From assembly GCA_963556195.1 (NCBI GenBank), contig CAUVYP010001208.1:3720001-3784000 (forward strand): 64,000 bases of DNA. Direction: 5' to 3'. Positions within the stretch are counted from its first letter, which is position 1. The number at the start of each line of letters is the position of its first letter. Position numbers and translations under genes: made by a program. This DNA comes from Sepiola atlantica (Eukaryota; Mollusca; Cephalopoda; Sepiida; Sepiolidae). The notes beneath the pieces were generated by a model. The model ran no database searches. It worked only from the letters and a program-made list of their open reading frames with translations, and was not told the origin of the DNA. Shown one piece after another: positions 52,499 through 63,286 of the stretch.

Positions 52499-55102
52499 TT
52501 AGCGCGTTTTAAAGTTGATATCGCTTTTGTTTATAACTTCCACATTTATTCGAATTGTGCAACGAAATTCTGCACAGATTAGCAGAGTCACATGTTCTAC
52601 TGAAGTACCAAGTTTCAGAAGTGCAGCTCTTGTACTGCCGGAGATATGTCGATACAAACTGAATACGCAAAACATCAACAAAATTTAGCGCGTTTTAAAG
52701 TTGATATCGTTTTTGTTTATAACTTCCACATTTATTCGAATTGTGCAACGAAACTTTGCAGACCGTCGCGGAGACACACGTTCTACTGAAGTACCAAGTT
52801 TCAGAAGTGCAGCTCTTGTACTGCCGGAGATATGTCGATACAAACTGAATACGCAAAACATCAACAAAATTTAGCGCGTTTTAAAGTTGATATCGCTTTT
52901 GTTTATAACTTCCACATTTATTCGAATTGTGCAACGAAACTTTGTAGACAGTCGCGGATAGGCCTTTTCTACTGAGGTACCAAGTTTCAGAAGTGCAGCT
53001 CTTGTACTGCCGGAGATATGTCGATACAAACTGAATACGCAAAACATCAACAAAATTTAGCGCGTTTTAAAGTTGATATCGCTTTTGTTTATAACTTCCA
53101 CATTTATTCGAATTGTGCAACGAAACTTTGCAGACAGTCGCGGAGACACATGTTCTACTGAAGTACCAAGTCTCAGAAGTGCAGCTCTTGTACTGCCGGA
53201 GATATGTCGATACAAACCGAATACGCAAAACATCAACAAAATTTAGCGCGTTTTAAAGTTGATATCGCTTTTGTTTATAACTTCCACATTTATTCGAATT
53301 GTGCAACGAAATTTTGCACAGATTAGCGGAGGCACATTTTCTACTGAAGTACCAAGTTTCAGAAGTGCAGCTCTTGTACTGCCGGAGATATGTCGATAAA
53401 AACTGAATACGCAAACTATCAACAAAATTTAGTGCGATTTAAAGTTGATATCGCTTTTGTTTATAACTTCACCATTCTTTAGAATTGTGCAAGGAAACTT
53501 TGCAGAGATAAGCGGAGTCACATGCTCTACTGAAGTACCAAGTTTCAGAAGTGCAGCTCTTTTACTGCCGGAGATATGTCGATACAAACTGAATACGCAA
53601 AACATCAACAAAATTTAGCGCGTTTTAAAGTTGATATCGCTTTTGTTTATAACTTCCACATTTATTCGAATTGTGCAACGAAACTTTGCAGACCGTCGCG
53701 GAGACACACGTTCTACTGAAGTACCAAGTTTCAGAAGTGCAGCTCTTGTACTGCCGGAGATATGTCGATACAAACTGAATACGCAAAACATCAACAAAAT
53801 TTAGCGCGTTTTAAAGTTGATATCGCTTTTGTTTATAACTTCCACATTTATTCGAATTGTGCAACGAAACTTTGCACAGATTAGCGGAGTCACATTTTCT
53901 ACTGAAGTACCCAGTTTCAGAAGTGCAGCTCTTGTACTGCCGGAGATATGTCGATACAAACTGAATACGCAAAACATCAACAACATTTAGCGCGTTTTAA
54001 AGTTGATATCGCTTTTGTTTATAACTTCCACATTTATTCGAATTGTGCAACGAAACTTTGTAGACAGTCGCGGATAGGCCTTTTCTACTGAGGTACCAAG
54101 TTTCAGAAGTGCAGCTCTTGTACTGCCGGAGATATGTCGATACAAACCGAATACGCAAAACATCAACAAAATTTAGCGCGTTTTAAAGTTGATATCGCTT
54201 TTGTTTATAACTTCCACATTTATTCGAATTGTGCAACGAAATTTTGCACAGATTAGCGGAGGCACATTTTCTACTGAAGTACCAAGTTTCAGAAGTGTAG
54301 CTCTTGTACTGCCGGAGATATGTCGATACAAACTGAATACGCAAAACATCAACAAAATTTAGCGCGTTTTAAAGTTGATATCGCTTTTGTTTATAACTTC
54401 CACATTTATTCGAATTGTGCAACGAAATTTTGCACAGATTAGCGGAGGCACATTTTCTACTGAAGTACCAAGTTTCAGAAGTGCAGCTCTTGTACTGCCG
54501 GAGATATGTCGATACAAACTGAATACGCAAAACATCAACAAAATTTAGCGCGTTTTAAAGTTGATATCGCTTTTGTTTATAACTTCCACATTTATTCGAA
54601 TTGTGCAACGAAACTTTGCAGACCGTCGCGGAGACACACGTTCTACTGAAGTACCAAGTCTCAGAAGTGCAGCTCTTGTACTGCCGGAGATATGTCGATA
54701 CAAACTGAATACGCAAAACATCAACAAAATTTAGCGCGTTTTAAAGTTGATATCGCTTTTGTTTATAACTTCCACATTTATTCGAATTGTACAACGAAAC
54801 TTTGCACAGATAAGCTGAGTCACATGTTCTACTGAAGTACCAAGTTTCAGAAGTGCAGCTCTTGTACTGCCGGAGATATGTCGATAAAAACTGAATACGC
54901 AAACTATCAACAAAATTTAGTGCGATTTAAAGTTGATATCGCTTTTGTTTATAACTTCACCATTCTTTAGAATTGTGCAACGAAACTTTGCAGAGATAAG
55001 CGGAGTCACATGCTCTACTAAAGTACCAAGTTTCAGAATTGCAGCTCTTTTACTGCCGGAGATATGTCGATACAAACTGAATACGCAAAACATCGACAAA
55101 AT
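52499..55102 (+). repeat. 14-monomer HOR: A-B-C-D-E-F-B-N-C-E-E-B-T-G
   Basis: Copy of the preceding unit with the same private markers but lacking F before G. Its T has gataaaaac and gataagctgag. G reads ctctactaaag, resembling G at 48035. Confidence 0.9.
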
Positions 55103-56590
55103 TTAGCGCGTTTTAAAGTTGATATCGCTTTTGTTTATAACTTCCACATTTATTCGAATTGTGCAACGAAATTCTGCACAGATTAGCGGAGTCACATGTT
55201 CTACTGAAGTACCAAGTTTCAGAAGTGCAGCTCTTGTACTGCCGGAGATATGTCGATACAAACTGAATACGCAAAACATCAACAAAATTTAGCGCGTGTT
55301 AAAGTTGATATCGCTTTTGTTTATAACTTCCACATTTATTCGAATTGTGCAACGAAACTTTGCAGACCGTCGCGGAGACACACGTTCTTCTGAAGTACCA
55401 AGTTTCAGAAGTGCAGCTCTTGTACTGCCGGAGATATGTCGATAAAAACTGAATACGCAAAACATCAACAAAATTTAGCGCGTTTTAAAGTTGATATCGC
55501 TTTTGTTTATAACTTCCACATTTATTCGAATTGTGCAACGAAACTTTGTAGACAGTCGCGGATAGGCCTTTTCTACTGAGGTACCAAGTTTCAGAAGTGC
55601 AGCTCTTGTACTGCCGGAGATATGTCGATACAAACTGAATACGCAAAACATCAACAAAATTTAGCGCGTTTTAAAGTTGATATCGCTTTTGTTTATAACT
55701 TCCACATTTATTCGAATTGTGCAACGAAACTTTGCAGACAGTCGCGGAGACACATGTTCTACTGAAGTACCAAGTCTCAGAAGTGCAGCTCTTGTACTGC
55801 CGGAGATATGTCGATACAAACCGAATACGCAAAACATCAACAAAATTTAGCGCGTTTTAAAGTTGATATCGCTTTTGTTTATAACTTCCACATTTATTCG
55901 AATTGTGCAACGAAATTTTGCACAGATTAGCGGAGGCACATTTTCTACTGAAGTACCAAGTTTCAGAAGTGCAGCTCTTGTACTGCCGGAGATATGTCGA
56001 TACAAACTGAATACGCAAACTATCAACAAAATTTAGTGCGATTTAAAGTTGATATCGCTTTTGTTTATAACTTCACCATTCTTTAGAATTGTGCAACGAA
56101 ACTTTGCAGAGATAAGCGGAGTCACATGCTCTACTGAAGTACCAAGTTTCAGAAGTGCAGCTCTTTTACTGCCGGAGATATGTCGATACAAACTGAATAC
56201 GCAAAACATCAACAAAATTTAGCGCGTTTTAAAGTTGATATCGCTTTTGTTTATAACTTCCACATTTATTCGAATTGTGCAACGAAACTTTGCACAGATT
56301 AGCGGAGTCACATGTTCTACTGAAGTACCAAGTTTCAGAAGTGCAGCTCTTGTACTGCCGGAGATATGTCGATACAAACTGAATACGCAAACTATCAACA
56401 AAATTTAGTGCGATTTAAAGTAGATATCGCTTTTGTTTATAACTTCACCATTCTTTAGAATTGTGCAACGAAACTTTGCAGAGATAAGCGGAGTCACATG
56501 CTCTACTGAAGTACCAAGTTTCAGAATTGCAGCTCTTTTACTGCCGGAGATATGTCGATACAAACTGAATACGCAAAACATCGACAAAAT
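55103..56590 (+). repeat. 8-mer linking HOR-1 to HOR-2: A-B-C-D-E-F-T-G
   Basis: The last A in the window heads this block. The tail E-F-T-G ends in the gtagatatc G subtype, which is followed by T and begins the HOR-2 domain. B shares gcgcgtgtt with B at 48407. Confidence 0.88.
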
Positions 56591-57892
56591 TTAGCGCGTT
56601 TTAAAGTTGATATCGCTTTTGTTTATAACTTCCACATTTATTCTAATTGTGCAACGAAACTTTGCACAGATTAGCGGAGTCACATGTTCTACTGAAGTAC
56701 CAAGTTTCAGAAGTGCAGCTCTTTTACTGCCGGAGATATGTCGATACAAACTGAATACGCAAAACATCAACAAAATTTAGCGCGTTTTAAAGTTGATATC
56801 GCTTTTGTTTATAACTTCCACATTTATTCGAATTGTGCAACGAAACTTTGCAGACCGTCGCGGAGACACACGTTCTACTGAAGTACCAAGTTTCAGAAGT
56901 GCAGCTCTTGTACTGCCGGAGATATGTCGATACAAACTGAATACGCAAAACATCAACAAAATTTAGCGCGTTTTAAAGTTGATATCGCTTTTGTTTATAA
57001 CTTCCACATTTATTCGAATTGTGCAACGAAACTTTGCACAGATTAGCGGAGTCACATTTTCTACTGAAGTACCAAGTTTCAGAAGTGCAGCTCTTGTACT
57101 GCCGGAGATATGTCGATACAAACTGAATACGCAAAACATCAACAAAATTTAGCGCGTTTTAAAGTTGATATCGCTTTTGTTTATAACTTCCACATTTATT
57201 CGAATTGTGCAACGAAACTTTGTAGACAGTCGCGGATAGGCCTTTTCTACTGCGGTACCAAGTTTCAGAAGTGCAGCTCTTGTACTGCCGGAGATATGTC
57301 GATACAAACTGAATACGCAAAACATCAACAAAATTTAGCGCGTTTTAAAGTTGATATCGCTTTTGTTTATAACTTCCACATTTATTCGAATTGTGCAACG
57401 AAACTTTGCAGACAGTCGCGGAGACACATGTTCTACTGAAGTACCAAGTCTCAGTAGTGCAGCTCTTGTACTGCCGGAGATATGTCGATACAAACCGAAT
57501 ACGCAAAACATCAACAAAATTTAGCGCGTTTTAAAGTTGATATCGCTTTTGTTTATAACTTCCACATTTATTCGAATTGTGCAACGAAATTTTGCACAGA
57601 TTAGCGGAGGCACATTTTCTACTGAAGTACCAAGTTTCAGAAGTGCAGCTCTTGTACTGCCGGAGATATGTCGATACAAACTGAATACGCAAACTATCAA
57701 CAAAATTTAGTGCGATTTAAAGTTGATATCGCTTTTGTTTATAACTTCACCATTCTTTAGAATTGTGCAACGAAACTTTGCAGAGATAAGCGGAGTCACA
57801 TGCTCTACTGAAGTACCAAGTTTCAGAAGTGCAGCTCTTTTACTGCCGGAGATATGTCGATACAAACTGAATACGCAAAACATCAACAAAAT
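56591..57892 (+). repeat. HOR-2 partial: T-B-N-C-D-E-F
   Basis: Markers of this lineage are ttctaattg in T, ctgcggtacc in C and tctcagtagtgc in D. The T-G end is missing, and the next monomer is N. Confidence 0.88.
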
Positions 57893-58636
57893 TTAGCGCG
57901 TTTTAAAGTTGATATCGCTTTTGTTTATAACTTCCACATTTATTCGAATTGTGCAACGAAACTTTGCACAGATTAGCGGAGTCACATTTTCTACTGAAGT
58001 ACCAAGTTTCAGAAGTGCAGCTCTTGTACTGCCGGAGATATGTCGATACAAACTGAATACGCAAAACATCAACAAAATTTAGCGCGTTTTAAAGTTGATA
58101 TCGCTTTTGTTTATAACTTCCACATTTATTCGAATTGTGCAACGAAACTTTGTAGACAGTCGCGGATAGGCCTTTTCTACTGCGGTACCAAGTTTCAGAA
58201 GTGCAGCTCTTGTACTGCCGGAGATATGTCGATACAAACTGAATACGCAAAACATCAACAAAATTTAGCGCGTTTTAAAGTTGATATCGCTTTTGTTTAT
58301 AACTTCCACATTTATTCGAATTGTGCAACGAAACTTTGCAGACAGTCGCGGAGACACATGTTCTACTGAAGTACCAAGTTTCAGAAGTGCAGCTCTTGTA
58401 CTGCCGGAGATATGTCGATACAAACTGAATACGCAAACTATCAACAAAATTTAGTGCGATTTAAAGTTGATATCGCTTTTGTTTATAACTTCACCATTCT
58501 TTAGAATTGTGCAACGAAACTTTGCAGAGATAAGCGGAGTCACATGCTCTACTGAAGTACCAAGTTTCAGAAGTGCAGCTCTTTTACTGCCGGAGATATG
58601 TCGATACAAACTGAATACGCAAAACATCAACAAAAT
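57893..58636 (+). repeat. HOR-2 deletion derivative: N-C-D-F
   Basis: Four monomers. D at 58265 reads as D in the core but has caagtttcag, caaactgaat and the ctatcaac edge, so it is a D/E hybrid that brings F next to D. Confidence 0.87.
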
Positions 58637-60124
58637 TTAGCGCGTTTTAAAGTTGATATCGCTTTTGTTTATAACTTCCACATTTATTCGAATTGTGCAA
58701 CGAAACTTTGCACAGATTAGCGGGGTCACATGTTCTACTGAAGTACCAAGTTTCAGAAGTGCAGCTCTTGTACTGCCGGAGATATGTCGATACAAACTGA
58801 ATACGCAAAACATCAACAAAATTTAGCGCGTTTTAAAGTTGATATCGCTTTTGTTTATAACTTCCACATTTATTCGAATTGTGCAACGAAACTTTGCACA
58901 GATTAGCGGAGTCACATTTTCTACTGAAGTACCAAGTTTCAGAAGTGCAGCTCTTGTACTGCCGGAGATATGTCGATACAAACTGAATACGCAAAACATC
59001 AACAAAATTTAGCGCGTTTTAAAGTTGATATCGCTTTTGTTTATAACTTCCACATTTATTCGAATTGTGCAACGAAACTTTGTAGACAGTCGCGGATAGG
59101 CCTTTTCTACTGCGGTACCAAGTTTCAGAAGTGCAGCTCTTGTACTGCCGGAGATATGTCGATACAAACTGAATACGCAAAACATCAACAAAATTTAGCG
59201 CGTTTTAAAGTTGATATCGCTTTTGTTTATAACTTCCACATTTATTCGAATTGTGCAACGAAACTTTGCAGACAGTCGCGGAGACACATGTTCTACTGAA
59301 GTACCAAGTCTCAGTAGTGCAGCTCTTGTACTGCCGGAGATATGTCGATACAAACCGAATACGCAAAACATCAACAAAATTTAGCGCGTTTTAAAGTTGA
59401 TATCGCTTTTGTTTATAACTTCCACATTTATTCGAATTGTGCAACGAAATTTTGCACAGATTAGCGGAGGCACATTTTCTACTGAAGTACCAAGTTTCAG
59501 AAGTGCAGCTCTTGTACTGCCGGAGATATGTCGATACAAACTGAATACGCAAACTATCAACAAAATTTAGTGCGATTTAAAGTTGATATCGCTTTTGTTT
59601 ATAACTTCACCATTCTTTAGAATTGTGCAACGAAACTTTGCAGAGATAAGCGGAGTCACATGCTCTACTGAAGTACCAAGTTTCAGAAGTGCAGCTCTTT
59701 TACTGCCGGAGATATGTCGATACAAACTGAATACGCAAAACATCAACAAAATTTAGCGCGTTTTAAAGTTGATATCGCTTTTGTTTATAACTTCCACATT
59801 TATTCGAATTGTGCAACGAAACTTTGCACAGATTAGCGGGGTCACATGTTCTACTGAAGTACCAAGTTTCAGAAGTGCAGCTCTTGTACTGCCGGAGATA
59901 TGTCGATACAAACTGAATACGCAAACTATCAACAAAATTTAGTGCGATTTAAAGTAGATATCGCTTTTGTTTATAACTTCACCATTCTTTAGAATTGTGC
60001 AACGAAACTTTGCAGAGATAAGCGGAGTCACATGCTCTACTGAAGTACCAAGTTTCAGAAGTGCAGCTCTTTTACTGCCGGAGATATGTCGATACAAACT
60101 GAATACGCAAAACATCGACAAAAT
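58637..60124 (+). repeat. HOR-2 minus B: T-N-C-D-E-F-T-G
   Basis: Eight monomers. T at 58637 and T at 59753 share cggggtcac. G at 59939 has gtagatatc with an F-like cagaagtgcag. Confidence 0.87.
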
Positions 60125-61612
60125 TTAGCGCGTTTTAAAGTTGATATCGCTTTTGTTTATAACTTCCACATTTATTCGAATTGTGCAACGAAACTTTGTA
60201 GACAGTCGCGGATAGGCCTTTTCTACTGAGGTACCAAGTTTCAGAAGTGCAGCTCTTGTACTGCCGGAGATATGTCGATACAAACTGAATACGCAAAACA
60301 TCGACAAAATTTAGCGCGTTTTAAAGTTGATATCGCTTTTGTTTATAACTTCCACATTTATTCGAATTGTGCAACGAAACTTTGCACAGATTGGCGGAGT
60401 CACATGTTCTACTGAAGTACCAAGTTTCAGAAGTGCAGCTCTTGTACTGCCGGAGATATGTCGATACAAACTGAATACGCAAAACATCAACAAAATTTAG
60501 CGCGTTTTAAAGTTGATATCGCTTTTGTTTATAACTTCCACATTTATTCGAATTGTGCAACGAAACTTTGCAGACCGTCGCGGAGACACACGTTCTACTG
60601 AAGTACCAAGTTTCAGAAGTGCAGCTCTTGTACTGCCGGAGATATGTCGATACAAACTGAATACGCAAAACATCAACAAAATTTAGCGCGTTTTAAAGTT
60701 GATATCGCTTTTGTTTATAACTTCCACATTTATTCGAATTGTGCAACGAAACTTTGCACAGATTAGCGGAGTCACATTTTCTACTGAAGTACCCAGTTTC
60801 AGAAGTGCAGCTCTTGTACTGCCGGAGATATGTCGATACAAACTGAATACGCAAAACATCAACAAAATTTAGCGCGTTTTAAAGTTGATATCGCTTCTGT
60901 TTATAACTTCCACATTTATTCGAATTGTGCAACGAAACTTTGTAGACAGTCGCGGATAGGCCTTTTCTACTGAGGTACCAAGTTTCAGAAGTGCAGCTCT
61001 TGTACTGCCGGAGATATGTCGATACAAACTGAATACGCAAAACATCAACAAAATTTAGCGTGTTTTAAAGTTGATATCGCTTTTGTTTATAACTTCCACA
61101 TTTATTCGAATTGTGCAACGAAACTTTGCAGACAGTCGCGGAGACACATGTTCTACTGAAGTACCAAGTTTCAGAAGTGCAGCTCTTGTACTGCCGGAGA
61201 TATGTCGATACAAACCGAATACGCAAAACATCAACAAAATTTAGCGCGTTTTAAAGTTGATATCGCTTTTGTTTATAACTTCCACATTTATTCGAATTGT
61301 GCAACGAAACTTTGCACAGATTAGCGGAGTCAAATGTTCTACGGAAGTACCAAGTTTCAGAAGTGCAGCTCTTGTACTGCCGGAGATATGTCGATACAAA
61401 CTGAATACGCAAACTATCAACAAAATTTAGTGCGATTTAAAGTAGATATCGCTTTTGTTTATAACTTCACCATTCTTTAGAATTGTGCAACGAAACTTTG
61501 CAGAGATAAGCGGAGTCACATGCTCTACTGAAGTACCAAGTTTCAGATATGCAGCTCTTTTACTGCCGGAGATATGTCGATACAAACTGAATACGCAAAA
61601 CATCGACAAAAT
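60125..61612 (+). repeat. HOR-2 variant: C-T-B-N-C-D-L-G
   Basis: A lone C with a catcgac edge precedes T-B-N-C-D. The L at 61241 has the ctatcaac edge and is joined to G, replacing E-F-T. G has cagatatgc (61548-61549). This is the only L after 33.5 kb. Confidence 0.86.
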
Positions 61613-63286
61613 TTAGCGCGTTTTAAAGTTGATATCGCTTTTGTTTATAACTTCCACATTTATTCTAATTGTGCAACGAAACTTTGCACAGATTAGCGGA
61701 GTCACATGTTCTACTGAAGTACCAAGTTTCAGAAGTGCAGCTCTTTTACTGCCGGAGATATGTCGATACAAACTGAATACGCAAAACATCAACAAAATTT
61801 AGCGCGTTTTAAAGTTGATATCGCTTTTGTTTATAACTTCCACATTTATTCGAATTGTGCAACGAAACTTTGCAGACCGTCGCGGAGACACACGTTCTAC
61901 TGAAGTACCAAGTTTCAGAAGTGCAGCTCTTGTACTGCCGGAGATATGTCGATACAAACTGAATACGCAAAACATCAACAAAATTTAGCGCGTTTTAAAG
62001 TTGATATCGCTTTTGTTTATAACTTCCACATTTATTCGAATTGTGCAACGAAACTTTGCACAGATTAGCGGAGTCACATTTTCTACTGAAGTACCAAGTT
62101 TCAGAAGTGCAGCTCTTGTACTGCCGGAGATATGTCGATACAAACTGAATACGCAAAACATCAACAAAATTTAGCGCGTTTTAAAGTTGATATCGCTTTT
62201 GTTTATAACTTCCACATTTATTCGAATTGTGCAACGAAACTTTGTAGACAGTCGCGGATAGGCCTTTTCTACTGCGGTACCAAGTTTCAGAAGTGCAGCT
62301 CTTGTACTGCCGGAGATATGTCGATACAAACTGAATACGCAAAACATCAACAAAATTTAGCGCGTTTTAAAGTTGATATCGCTTTTGTTTATAACTTCCA
62401 CATTTATTCGAATTGTGCAACGAAACTTTGCAGACAGTCGCGGAGACACATGTTCTACTGAAGTACCAAGTCTCAGTAGTGCAGCTCTTGTACTGCCGGA
62501 GATATGTCGATACAAACCGAATACGCAAAACATCAACAAAATTTAGCGCGTTTTAAAGTTGATATCGCTTTTGTTTATAACTTCCACATTTATTCGAATT
62601 GTGCAACGAAATTTTGCACAGATTAGCGGAGGCACATTTTCTACTGAAGTACCAAGTTTCAGAACTGCAGCTCTTGTACTGCCGGAGATATGTCGATACA
62701 AACTGAATACGCAAACTATCAACAAAATTTAGTGCGATTTAAAGTTGATATCGCTTTTGTTTATAACTTCACCATTCTTTAGAATTGTGCAACGAAACTT
62801 TGCAGAGATAAGCGGAGTCACATGCTCTACTGAAGTACCAAGTTTCAGAAGTGCAGCTCTTTTACTGCCGGAGATATGTCGATACAAACTGAATACGCAA
62901 AACATCAACAAAATTTAGCGCGTTTTAAAGTTGATATCGCTTTTGTTTATAACTTCCACATTTATTCGAATTGTGCAACGAAACTTTGCACAGATTAGCG
63001 GAGTCACATGTTCTACTGAAGTACCAAGTTTCAGAAGTGCAGCTCTTGTACTGCCGGAGATATGTCGATACAAACTGAATACGCAAACTATCAACAAAAT
63101 TTAGTGCGATTTAAAGTAGATATCGCTTTTGTTTATAACTTCACCATTCTTTAGAATTGTGCAACGAAACTTTGCAGAGATAAGCGGAGTCACATGCTCT
63201 ACTGAAGTACCAAGTTTCAGAATTGCAGCTCTTTTACTGCCGGAGATATGTCGATACAAACTGAATACGCAAAACATCGACAAAAT
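61613..63286 (+). repeat. Intact HOR-2: T-B-N-C-D-E-F-T-G
   Basis: The clearest full second nine-mer, 1,674 bp, with ttctaattg, ctgcggtacc, tctcagtagtgc and gtagatatc markers. Confidence 0.9.

Noticed and set aside
57110..62461. Plus-strand frames of 109 residues
   Set aside because: They exist because a TGA in the C core became TGC in one sublineage (ctgcggtacc). They are products of the repeat with no sign of selection or a gene start.
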